Source: Oerskovia jenensis
GTDB lineage: Bacteria; Actinomycetota; Actinomycetes; Actinomycetales; Cellulomonadaceae
Direction: 5' to 3'
Assembly (NCBI RefSeq): GCF_016907235.1
Contig: NZ_JAFBBO010000001.1
Span: 4,278,001 to 4,342,000, forward strand
DNA: 64,000 nucleotides
In this document: in pieces, positions 38,144-45,022 of the stretch
Layout of the letters: each line of letters starts with the position of its first letter
Position numbering within the stretch: the stretch's first letter is position 1
Notes under the pieces: model-generated
What the model was told of the DNA's origin: nothing
Seen by the model: only the letters and a program-made list of their open reading frames with translations
Database searches by the model: none
Position numbers and translations under genes: made by a program

Positions 38144-38605
38144 TCAGCCGGCCGGCTGCTCGCTCATCCAGGCGTCGCTCGCGCGCTGCACGTCCTCGGC
38201 CGTGACCGAGTCGTCGACCGTCGTGAAGTACCACCGGTGCCCGAACGGGCAGCGCACCGCAGCCTGGCGGAAGCCCGCGAACCAGTCCGCGGGCTCGGCC
38301 GTGCTCGTCGCGCCCGCGGCGATCGCGCGGGCGTACGCGGCGTCGGTGTCCGGGACGGGCACCGTGAACGACACGGGCGTCGGACCCTCGGGGTCCGGAG
38401 CCACCGACCCCGCGCCCGGGAACTCCTGGGCGACCGTGAACGTCGAGTACCCGGACGCCGTGGGCAGACGCAGGTCGGAGTGGATGATCGCGTCGCCGAC
38501 CGTGATGACGTCGTCGACCTCGGCGCCGAACGCCGCGGTGTAGAAGTCGATCGCGGCCCGCGCGTCGGAGACGGCGAGGTTCGGGTGCAGGGCTGACATG
38601 TCCAT
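38144..38605 (-). CDS. VOC-family protein (PhnB/glyoxalase-like)
   Basis: 153 aa. MSALHPNLAVSDARAAIDFY with AAFGAEVDD, followed by VSFTVPVPDTDAAYARAIA and CPFGHRWYFTT, is the single-domain PhnB/EphP-like VOC type (bleomycin-resistance/3-demethylubiquinone family fold). Enzymatic role unknown. GGAGG lies 4 nt before ATG 38605; ATG 38599 is also possible. It is divergent from an AraC gene 84 bp away, which is the likely regulator. Confidence 0.8.
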   Translation of the reverse strand: MDMSALHPNLAVSDARAAIDFYTAAFGAEVDDVITVGDAIIHSDLRLPTASGYSTFTVAQEFPGAGSVAPDPEGPTPVSFTVPVPDTDAAYARAIAAGATSTAEPADWFAGFRQAAVRCPFGHRWYFTTVDDSVTAEDVQRASDAWMSEQPAG

Positions 38606-38689
38606 GGTTCCTCCAGTGGTCGGTGGGGGTGCACGTCGGGGTGCTTCATATCCATCGTCGTGTCGGTGCGGGGTGGCAGTCTTGGAGGA

Positions 38690-39571
38690 ATGCGACACGA
38701 ACCCGCGGGCGCCGGCAGCGCGCCGAGCGGTCGCGACGGCCAGCGCGGCCCTCGCGTCCCGTCCACCACGTACGGCGTCGTGGACCCGGCGGCCGCGCGC
38801 CGGGCCTTCGCGCTCGAGCGCCTGCCCGCCCCGGCCGACCTCGCGGACCGCGTCGACTGGTTCTGGCTCGTGCGCTGGGACCTGCCGGTCGGGGAGTCGT
38901 TCACCCAGACCGTGATCCCGCACCCGTGCGTCAACCTCGTCGCCGAGCCGAGCGGCTTCGCGGCCCACGGCATCCCCGACGGGTTGTTCGACCGCACGCT
39001 GCTCGGGTCGGGCGTCGTCGTCGCCGCGAAGCTGCGCCCCGGCGCGCTGGTCGTGGCGCGCGGGACGTCCGTGCCGGCGTCGGGCGTCCTGGGGCCCGGG
39101 GCGGACGAGGCGGGGGAGCGCGCCCTCGCGCTCGCCGGGCGCGGCCAGGACGAGGCTGCGGTCGGCGTCCTCGCGGACCTCCTGCGCGACCGGCTCGCGC
39201 CGGACCCCGCGCTGCCCCAGGTCTCCCGCGTGCTCGACGCCGCGACGTCGGGCGAGCTCGGGCCGCACGCCCGCGTCGCCGACCTCGCGCGCGTCGCGGG
39301 TACCAGCACGCGCAGCCTCCAGCGTCTCCTCGGCGAGCGCGTCGGCGTCGGGCCCAAGTGGGTCCTGCAGCGCCACCGCGTCCACCTCGCGGCCGAGCGC
39401 CTGGCCGCCGACCCCGGGCAGGACCTCGCGGCGCTCGCGGTCGACGTCGGCTACTACGACCAGGCGCACCTCGCTGTGGACTTCGTCTCCGTGACGGGTC
39501 ACACCCCCGGCGCGTACGCCCGACGGTGCGCGGAATCGCGGGCCCGGTTGCTCGAGCTCGTGTCCACCTGA
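38690..39571 (+). CDS. AraC-family transcriptional regulator (DUF6597-like N-terminus)
   Basis: 293 aa. The N-terminal domain has RVDWFWLVRWDLPVGESFTQ and IPHPCVNLV, typical of the AraC group with a DUF6597-type sensor. The C-terminal HTH_18 region (about 195-285) has RVAGTSTRSLQRLLGERVGV, PKWVLQRHRVH and DVGYYDQAHLAVDF. Start ATG 38690 has CAGTCT 7 nt upstream, a relaxed leaderless -10; the GGAGG next to it is too close to act. Probably controls the divergent VOC gene. Confidence 0.82.
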   Translation: MRHEPAGAGSAPSGRDGQRGPRVPSTTYGVVDPAAARRAFALERLPAPADLADRVDWFWLVRWDLPVGESFTQTVIPHPCVNLVAEPSGFAAHGIPDGLFDRTLLGSGVVVAAKLRPGALVVARGTSVPASGVLGPGADEAGERALALAGRGQDEAAVGVLADLLRDRLAPDPALPQVSRVLDAATSGELGPHARVADLARVAGTSTRSLQRLLGERVGVGPKWVLQRHRVHLAAERLAADPGQDLAALAVDVGYYDQAHLAVDFVSVTGHTPGAYARRCAESRARLLELVST

Positions 39572-39637
39572 CCGGACCGGACACACCCCGAGGGGCCCGG
39601 TGTCGGGCGCCCGCTGCCCCTCGGGACCGGCGGGACC

Positions 39638-39643
39638 TACACT
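39638..39643 (+). promoter_or_regulatory. -10 element TACACT, leaderless promoter of dnaG
   Basis: TANNNT match 6 nt before GTG 39650. Confidence 0.6.
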
Positions 39644-39649
39644 CTGTAC

Positions 39650-41587
39650 GTGGCAGGTCTGATCCGACGCGAGGACGTCGACGCGGTGCGCGAACGCGCG
39701 AGGATCGACGAGATCGTGTCCTCGCACGTGACCCTCAAGCCCGCCGGTGTCGGTTCGCTCAAGGGGCTGTGCCCCTTCCACGACGAGCGCTCCCCGTCCT
39801 TCCACGTCCGCCCCCAGGTGGGGCGCTGGCACTGCTTCGGCTGCAACGAGGGCGGCGACGTCATCTCCTTCGTGCAGAAGATCGACGGCATGACGTTCAC
39901 CGAGGCCGTCGAGTACCTGGCCGACCGCGTGGGCGTCCAGCTCCGGTACGAGGAGGGCGGCGGCCCGCGCAGGACCGAGGAGCCCGGCAAGCGTCAGCGC
40001 CTGCTCGAGGCTCACCGCGTGGCCTCGCAGTACTTCTCCGAGCAGCTCTTCGCACCCGGCGCCACGGTCGCGCGCACGTTCCTGGCCGAGCGCAGCTTCG
40101 ACCGCTCGGACGCCGAGCGCTTCGGCGTCGGGTTCGCGCCGACGGGCTGGGACTCGCTCCTGCGCCACCTGCGCGGGCGTGGCTTCACCGAGGCGGAGCT
40201 GATCGCGTCGGGCCTCATGAGCCAGGGCCAGCGCGGCATCTACGACCGCTTCCGCGGCCGCCTCGTGTGGCCCATCCGCGACGTCACGGGCGAGACCATC
40301 GGGTTCGGCGCGCGCAAGCTCTTCGACGAGGACCAGGGCCCCAAGTACCTCAACACCCCGGAGACCACGCTCTACAAGAAGTCCCAGGTGCTCTACGGGA
40401 TCGACCTCGCCAAGCGCGAGATCGCCAAGAACAAGCGCGTCGTGGTCGTCGAGGGGTACACCGACGTCATGGCCGCGCACCTGTCGGGCGTCACGACGGC
40501 CGTCGCGACGTGCGGCACGGCGTTCGGCACCGACCACGCGCGCATCGTGCGCCGGCTGCTGGGGGACACGACCGCGGGCGGCGGGCTCCAGCTCGCGTCG
40601 GGCGCGTCGCTCGGGGGAGAGGTCGTCTTCACGTTCGACGGCGACGCCGCCGGTCAGAAGGCCGCCGTCCGCGCGTTCGGCGAGGACCAGCGCTTCTACG
40701 CCCAGACGTTCGTCGCCGTCGAGCCCAGCGGCATGGACCCGTGCGAGCTGCGCATGGCGCGCGGCCCGGAGGGCGTGCGGGCCCTCGTGGACGGGCGACA
40801 GCCCCTGTTCGAGTTCGTCATCCGCACGTCGCTCGCCACGTTCGACCTCGACACGGCCGAGGGGCGCGTGGCTGCGCTGCGTGCGGCGGCGCCGGTCGTC
40901 GCGGGCATCCGCGACACGGCCCTGCGGCCCGAGTACGCGCGCATGCTCGCGGGCTGGATCGGGATGGACTCGGAGTCGGTGCGGCGGGCGGTCGCGGCGG
41001 CGGGGAAGGCGGGCGTCCCGCAGACTCTGCCGGCCCCGGTCCGCCCGCTCGCTCCCACGCCCGACGACGGAGCGTCCGCGGCGCCGTCGGGCCCGGTCTT
41101 CTCTCCGCCGGACCCGCGCGACCCTGTGGCGCGCCTCGAGCGTCAGGCGCTCGTGGTCGCGCTCCAGTACCCGCAGTACGTGCCCGCCGAGGAGTTCGAC
41201 GCGTTCTCCGAGACGGCGTTCGCGACCCCGGCCTGGCGTGCCGTGCACGACGCGATCCGGGCTGCCGGAGGCATGGCGGGGGCCGCCGCCCACCCCGCGG
41301 GGCAGTGGGTCGAGCACGTGATCGAGCAGGCCCCCGAGACCGTGCGCGGCATCGTCAACCAGCTCGCGGTCGCCCCCTTGCCCGAGGACCGCGAGAACGT
41401 CATCCAGGGGTACGTCCAGGGCGTCGTGAAGGCGTTCGTGGACCTGGGGCTCACGCGTCGCGTCGCCGACGCCAAGAGCCGCCTGCAACGCCTCGACCCC
41501 GCCGCGGACCCCGACGCCTACGGGGCGGCGTTCGCCGAGCTGCTGGCCGTCGAGCGGGACCGCCGGGAGCTGCGCGAACGCGTCTGA
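39650..41587 (+). CDS. dnaG: DNA primase
   Basis: 645 aa. N-terminal zinc-binding domain with C41, H44, C62, C65 (LCPFHDERSPSFHVRPQV, WHCFGCNEGGDVI), catalytic core with FGVGFAPTGWDSLL and Toprim region VVVVEGYTDVMAAH, VFTFDGDAAGQKAA, then the C-terminal helicase-binding region ending LAVERDRRELRERV. Synthesises RNA primers for replication. In actinobacteria dnaG usually follows dgt; here iron and AraC genes intervene. Confidence 0.96.
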   Translation: MAGLIRREDVDAVRERARIDEIVSSHVTLKPAGVGSLKGLCPFHDERSPSFHVRPQVGRWHCFGCNEGGDVISFVQKIDGMTFTEAVEYLADRVGVQLRYEEGGGPRRTEEPGKRQRLLEAHRVASQYFSEQLFAPGATVARTFLAERSFDRSDAERFGVGFAPTGWDSLLRHLRGRGFTEAELIASGLMSQGQRGIYDRFRGRLVWPIRDVTGETIGFGARKLFDEDQGPKYLNTPETTLYKKSQVLYGIDLAKREIAKNKRVVVVEGYTDVMAAHLSGVTTAVATCGTAFGTDHARIVRRLLGDTTAGGGLQLASGASLGGEVVFTFDGDAAGQKAAVRAFGEDQRFYAQTFVAVEPSGMDPCELRMARGPEGVRALVDGRQPLFEFVIRTSLATFDLDTAEGRVAALRAAAPVVAGIRDTALRPEYARMLAGWIGMDSESVRRAVAAAGKAGVPQTLPAPVRPLAPTPDDGASAAPSGPVFSPPDPRDPVARLERQALVVALQYPQYVPAEEFDAFSETAFATPAWRAVHDAIRAAGGMAGAAAHPAGQWVEHVIEQAPETVRGIVNQLAVAPLPEDRENVIQGYVQGVVKAFVDLGLTRRVADAKSRLQRLDPAADPDAYGAAFAELLAVERDRRELRERV

Positions 41588-41886
41588 GGCACGTGCTCGA
41601 CCGGGCGGCGCCGTCCCCGGGGTGGATCCCCGCTCCCTGGCGTCCGTCGTGTCGTACGACGGGTTCGCGAGCTGTGGACGACCGACGTGGGGTGCCGGGA
41701 CCGGACCACCATGTCCCGTGCCGTCGCGGTGCCCGTCATCGCCCGAAGTGCCGCTTCACCGGCAGGGGCGTGAGGCGAGGCGTGCAGGTCCTGAGCATGG
41801 TTCCGGTCAGGTGCGACGAGGGTCACATCGCGGCACATGGGCCTGCGGGGTGCCTGAGCGCGAGCTGCGCGCAGCAGGCATGCAGA
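41588..41886. other. Intergenic region between dnaG and tRNA-Asn, no gene seen
   Basis: About 300 bp with stops in all plausible frames and poor third-position bias. A short palindrome GTCGTACGAC lies near 41653. No promoter, RNA or mobile element was recognised. Confidence 0.5.
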
Positions 41887-41922
41887 AGGCCCCTGATCCG
41901 CGTCTCCGCAGATCAGGGGCCT
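41887..41922 (-). terminator. Hairpin terminator of tRNA-Asn
   Basis: Arms 41887-41898 and 41911-41922 pair perfectly (12 bp). It lies 10 nt beyond the tRNA 3' end on the minus strand. One arm repeats the sequence found in the hairpin at 33705-33766. Confidence 0.7.
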
Positions 41923-41931
41923 CGTGTGCTG

Positions 41932-42004
<73 letters not shown>

Positions 42005-42058
42005 CCGCTCACCCACCGATCTTCACCGGTTGGGCGACCGGGGAAAACTCTATCAGCA

Positions 42059-42565
42059 TCAGAGGGGTAGTCCGGACATCGATCGGAGCCGGTCCTCCGC
42101 AGCGTCGATCACAGCCCGCGTCCGGGGTTCTTCCAGGTCCACGCCGGCCTCGGCGACGACCTGGGAGAAGAGCGAGCCGTCGCTGTCGCGGCGCACGGCG
42201 ACCTTGGCCGAGCGTCCTCCGCCCAGCGTCACGACCTCCGCGAGCACCACCGACGACTGCACCCGTTCGCGGACCGTCTGCGCGAGCGCGGTGCGCCGGA
42301 CGTCGGCGAGGCGCAGGACCAGGGGAGCGGCGCCGTCGACCCACTCGACCGTGATCGACGCGGTGGCCGGGTCGTAGCCGGCCTTGTCGACGTCGCACCA
42401 CGGGCGCGAGGTGGCGTCGTCTCCGGTCGTGGCCAGGACGGTGCGGGTCGCGACGGCCCACGCCCCGTCGACGAGCTGCGCAGAAGCGAGCACCGCGTCC
42501 TTCGGGGCGAGGCGCAGGGACCTGCGGGCGTCGTCGGGCAGGGAGCTACGGGCGAACAGAGCCAT
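42059..42565 (-). CDS. Conserved hypothetical actinobacterial protein
   Basis: 168 aa, no membrane segment. MALFARSSLPDDARRSLRL at the start, then short beta-rich segments (AQLVDGAWAVATRTVLAT, SITVEWVDGAAPLVL) and a C-terminal helix (RTRAVIDAAEDRLRSM). Conserved in Micrococcales next to tRNA genes as far as I recall; no function assigned. The start is supported by TACCGT 7 nt upstream on the minus strand. It lies between tRNA-Asn and tRNA-Met. Confidence 0.7.
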   Translation of the reverse strand: MALFARSSLPDDARRSLRLAPKDAVLASAQLVDGAWAVATRTVLATTGDDATSRPWCDVDKAGYDPATASITVEWVDGAAPLVLRLADVRRTALAQTVRERVQSSVVLAEVVTLGGGRSAKVAVRRDSDGSLFSQVVAEAGVDLEEPRTRAVIDAAEDRLRSMSGLPL

Positions 42566-42572
42566 GCCAGAC

Positions 42573-42578
42573 ACGGTA
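42573..42578 (-). promoter_or_regulatory. -10 element TACCGT, leaderless promoter of the hypothetical gene
   Basis: Minus-strand TANNNT match 7 nt before ATG 42565. Confidence 0.55.
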
Positions 42579-42628
42579 CTGCCCACGCGCCCGTACGGCG
42601 CCCGCCTGCCGGTACGCTTGTCCGCCGA

Positions 42629-42702
42629 GGGGCAGTAGCTCAGTCGGTCAGAGCATCGGACTCATAATCCGCCGGTCGTGGGTTCAAGCCCCACCTGCCC
42701 TA
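42629..42702 (+). tRNA. tRNA-Met (anticodon CAT), likely elongator
   Basis: 74 nt. Acceptor GGGGCAG pairs with CTGCCCT (G1-U72 wobble); D-arm TAGCTCAGTCGGTCAGAGC; anticodon arm GGACTCATAATCC; T-arm GTGGGTTCAAGCCCCAC. It lacks the initiator's GGG/CCC anticodon stem. A CAT anticodon can also belong to tRNA-Ile2 after lysidine modification, which sequence alone does not exclude. It borders the phage-derived island. Confidence 0.9.
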
Positions 42703-42730
42703 CCTTGCGATCGCTGGAAAAACTCGGGGT

Positions 42731-42766
42731 TGGCTACACCGGGGGTGTAGCCACAACCGTAGCCAC
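42731..42766. repeat. Clustered TGGCTAC/GTAGCCA repeats next to tRNA-Met (integrase arm-site-like)
   Basis: TGGCTACACC (42731-42740) and GGTGTAGCCA (42744-42753) form a perfect 10-bp inverted repeat with spacer GGG, and GTAGCCAC recurs at 42759-42766. Starting 28 nt after the tRNA 3' end, this looks like arm-type binding sites of a tyrosine integrase at an attachment site. The assignment is inference; no integrase gene is in the window. Confidence 0.4.
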
Positions 42767-42875
42767 CTTCGAACCTGCGCACGCCGGACCCGTAGGGCGC
42801 GCCACCCTTCGCCCACCAGGCGTGGGTCAGGCCGGTGCCGCACGTCGGGGAGGGCGGGTCCCCCGCTCATGACGA

Positions 42876-42907
42876 GAAGCCCCGCCCTCCGAAGAGGGCG
42901 GGGCTTC
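42876..42907 (-). terminator. Terminator of the lysis gene set
   Basis: Arms 42876-42889 and 42894-42907 pair over 14 bp with loop CGAA. It follows the first M23 peptidase gene on the minus strand. A closely related stem ends the second copy (43919-43956). Confidence 0.75.
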
Positions 42908-42920
42908 GTCGTGCTGGGGG

Positions 42921-43682
42921 TCAGCCCGCCTCGGGCGAACCGGCGATGCCGGTGCGGACCTGGCGGATGCTGGGCTGGCTCTGGAGCCAGCTCGCGATCT
43001 CGGACTCGCCCGGAGCGCGTCCGAGGAACTCCTGGTAGGCGGCGATCACCGTGGCGGACTCGGCGCGTCCGCTGAGGAAGGTGTCGACCACCTGGGCCCC
43101 GGTCCTCGCGCCGGTCGCGGCGCTGATGGTCCAGTCGTCGAGCTCGCGGGCGGCGCCCTCGCGCCCCAGGTAGCGTCGGTACAGTGCCTCGATGAGTCCT
43201 CGCATGTCGTCCTCCTGGACGGTGGGGGCCGGCTCGGGGTCCGGCGTGGGGGTGGGGTTGGGGTTGGGTGCCGGAGGTGTGCCGACGCCCAGGTTCACGC
43301 CGCGGGCGGCGAAGAACGGGATGGGGTCCTGGGGGCCGCCCAGTCGGGTCTCGATGTGCAGGTGCGGCCCGGTGGAGTTGCCGGTCGAGCCGATCGTGCC
43401 GATCTGCTGACCGGCGGCGACGTGTGCGCCGGTGGCGACGTGGCGGGCGGTCATGTGCAGGTACCAGGTCTCGATGCCGCCGGGGTGGGCGATCTTGACC
43501 ATGTTCCCGCCCCCGGTGTCGAAGGCGGAGAACGTGACCGTTCCTGCGGTGGCGGCCCAGATCGGCGCGCCGGGCGGCGCCCCGATGTCGGTGCCTGCGT
43601 GAAGCCGGACGACGCCGGTGACGGGATTCTTGCGCATCCCGAACCTGGACGTGATGGGTCCTACTGCGGGGTTCACCCACAT
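42921..43682 (-). CDS. Phage-type M23 peptidase (endolysin) with DUF4214-like C-terminal domain
   Basis: 253 aa. Residues 1-130 are an M23/LytM endopeptidase: HAGTDIGAP supplies His 28 and Asp 32, PHLHIET the His-x-His (107/109). No signal peptide, so export would need a holin. A Pro-rich linker (NPNPTPTPDPEPAPT) ends in VQEDDM, then residues 160-253 carry two DUF4214-like repeats (LYRRYLGREG, YQEFLGRAPG), probably wall binding. AGGAG lies 7 nt before ATG 43682. The linker encodes an internal ribosome site (43203-43216). The M23 half is almost identical in DNA to the next lysin gene, while the C-terminal halves are unrelated. Confidence 0.88.
   Translation of the reverse strand: MWVNPAVGPITSRFGMRKNPVTGVVRLHAGTDIGAPPGAPIWAATAGTVTFSAFDTGGGNMVKIAHPGGIETWYLHMTARHVATGAHVAAGQQIGTIGSTGNSTGPHLHIETRLGGPQDPIPFFAARGVNLGVGTPPAPNPNPTPTPDPEPAPTVQEDDMRGLIEALYRRYLGREGAARELDDWTISAATGARTGAQVVDTFLSGRAESATVIAAYQEFLGRAPGESEIASWLQSQPSIRQVRTGIAGSPEAG
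43203..43216 (-). promoter_or_regulatory. Internal Shine-Dalgarno and ATG inside lysin 1
   Basis: Minus strand AGGAGG (43216-43211), 5 nt spacer, in-frame ATG (43205-43203). Starting here gives a free 94-residue C-terminal domain. The same arrangement occurs in the two other lytic genes. Confidence 0.7.
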
Positions 43683-43813
43683 GGAAGGACTCCTTTCTGT
43701 TGTGCGGATCAGGTCGTGGACCGACCTGGAGGTGTTGCTCGACGCGGGGTGACGCGATCGAGGAGGCGTTGTCGTCGACCGTGTGCAGCACGGCGCCGCC
43801 CGCTCGGTCCTGC

Positions 43814-43859
43814 TCAAGCTCCAGGGCTAGATGGGTCTTTCTCTAGCCCTGGAACTTGA
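43814..43859. repeat. 17-bp inverted repeat between the two M23 genes
   Basis: Arms 43814-43830 and 43843-43859 (TCAAGYTCCAGGGCTAG) match at 16 of 17 positions around a 12-nt centre. It lies between the terminator of lysin 2 and the leader of lysin 1. It could be a terminator or operator, or a scar of the duplication. Confidence 0.55.
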
Positions 43860-43918
43860 TGTCGATCACGCGCCGGGCCCCCACGAGTCCTCGCGCCCGG
43901 GGGCGCGAGCCTGGGGAC

Positions 43919-43956
43919 GACGAAGCCCCGCCCCCTGGCAGGGGCGGGGCTTCGTC
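43919..43956 (-). terminator. Terminator after lysin 2
   Basis: Arms 43919-43934 and 43941-43956 pair over 16 bp. Sequence resembles the terminator after lysin 1, so the whole lysin-terminator unit seems duplicated. Confidence 0.75.
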
Positions 43957-43965
43957 TCCGGGGGG

Positions 43966-44601
43966 TCAGGCGAAGGACGCCGCGAAGGCGTTGAACTGCT
44001 CGTTGGTGACCCCGAGCGACGGCAGGGTCTGGGTGAGCGTGACGTACATGTCCCAGCCGATGACGGGCGCCGACTTGCCGCCCGAGACGACGATCGCCGC
44101 GTTGTTCGACTTGTTGAGAATGACTACCATGTTGTCCTCCTGGACGTCAGGCACCGGCTCGGGGTCCGGTGTGGGGGTGGGGTTGGTGGTGGGGGTGCCG
44201 GAGCCGAGCGTGACGCCTCTGGCGGTCATGAAGGGGACGGGGTTCTGGGGGTTGCCGTTGACCCGGGTCTCGAAGTGCAGGTGCGGCCCGGTCGAGTTGC
44301 CGGTCGAGCCGATCGTGCCGATCTGCTGACCCGTGGCGACCTGTGCGCCGACGGTGACGTGGCGGGCGGTCATGTGCAGGTACCAGGTCTCGATGCCGCC
44401 GGGGTGGGCGATCTTGACCATGTTCCCGCCCCCGGTCTGAAAGCCGGAGAACGTGACCGTTCCTGCGGTGGCGGCCCAGATCGGCGCGCCGGACGGCGCC
44501 CCGATGTCGGTGCCGGAGTGGAGCCGGTACACACCGTCCGTCGGACTCGTGCGCATGCCGAATCCGGAGGTGATGCGACCGACTGCAGGGTTCACCCACA
44601 T
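43966..44601 (-). CDS. Phage-type M23 peptidase (endolysin) with short unknown C-terminal domain
   Basis: 211 aa. The M23 half is nearly the same as lysin 1 (His 28, Asp 32, HLHFE at 107-111); the DNA is identical over 81 nt at 44356-44436 and 43437-43517. After the linker TPTPDPEPVPDVQEDNM comes a different 54-residue domain (VVILNKSNNAAIVVSGG, ending NAFAASFA) that is related to the C-terminus of the amidase downstream. AGGAG lies 5 nt before ATG 44601. Leader stem 44626-44634/44639-44647 matches in position a leader stem of lysin 1. Confidence 0.87.
   Translation of the reverse strand: MWVNPAVGRITSGFGMRTSPTDGVYRLHSGTDIGAPSGAPIWAATAGTVTFSGFQTGGGNMVKIAHPGGIETWYLHMTARHVTVGAQVATGQQIGTIGSTGNSTGPHLHFETRVNGNPQNPVPFMTARGVTLGSGTPTTNPTPTPDPEPVPDVQEDNMVVILNKSNNAAIVVSGGKSAPVIGWDMYVTLTQTLPSLGVTNEQFNAFAASFA
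44128..44141 (-). promoter_or_regulatory. Internal Shine-Dalgarno and ATG inside lysin 2
   Basis: Minus strand AGGAGG (44141-44136), 5 nt spacer, in-frame ATG (44130-44128). The internal product would be the 54-residue C-terminal domain. Confidence 0.7.
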
Positions 44602-44667
44602 GTGAGCTCCTTTCTGTTGTGCGGACCGGGTCGAGGGGTCGACCCGGACGGGGGTCCGGCGACGTGG

Positions 44668-45012
44668 TCAGGCACGGTCGCGCGGTGTGGTGCTGGACTC
44701 GGGCGACGCGTCGGCGGGACGGAGCGCGCCCGTGCGTCGCCCGGCGTAGCTCGGACTCCGGGCGGAGCCGAGGACGATGCGCGTGAGCCATTCGGGGACG
44801 TGGGCCTCGACCCCTCGCCAGGCGATGTACCAGGCACTGACGATCAGGGCCGTGACGGCGCTGACCGCGAGGTCGGACGTCAGGAGGTCGACGAGCTCAG
44901 GGGGTAGCACGACGAGGGTCAGCAGCCAGGTGACTGCCGCCCCCCACAGGACGGGGACGACGGTGCGCAGATAGCTGACCGCACGGTCGGTCCGAGGTCG
45001 GACGGTGGCCAT
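44668..45012 (-). CDS. Putative holin (two membrane helices)
   Basis: 114 aa. Hydrophobic segments at about 13-36 and 44-66, a short charged loop, and a basic hydrophilic C-terminus: the layout of class II phage holins. It lies 10 nt after the amidase stop and before lysin 2 in the same direction, the usual holin position. No specific holin family was recognised, so the call rests on topology and context. Confidence 0.65.
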   Translation of the reverse strand: MATVRPRTDRAVSYLRTVVPVLWGAAVTWLLTLVVLPPELVDLLTSDLAVSAVTALIVSAWYIAWRGVEAHVPEWLTRIVLGSARSPSYAGRRTGALRPADASPESSTTPRDRA

Positions 45013-45022
45013 GGCGCCACCG

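Noticed and set aside
38144-41488. 1114-codon open frame on the minus strand
   Set aside because: Only its last 153 codons (38144-38605) are a real VOC gene; the rest is antisense to dnaG and the AraC gene.
42678-42872. Plus-strand frame starting inside tRNA-Met
   Set aside because: It begins within the tRNA and covers the inverted repeats; no coding bias or homology.
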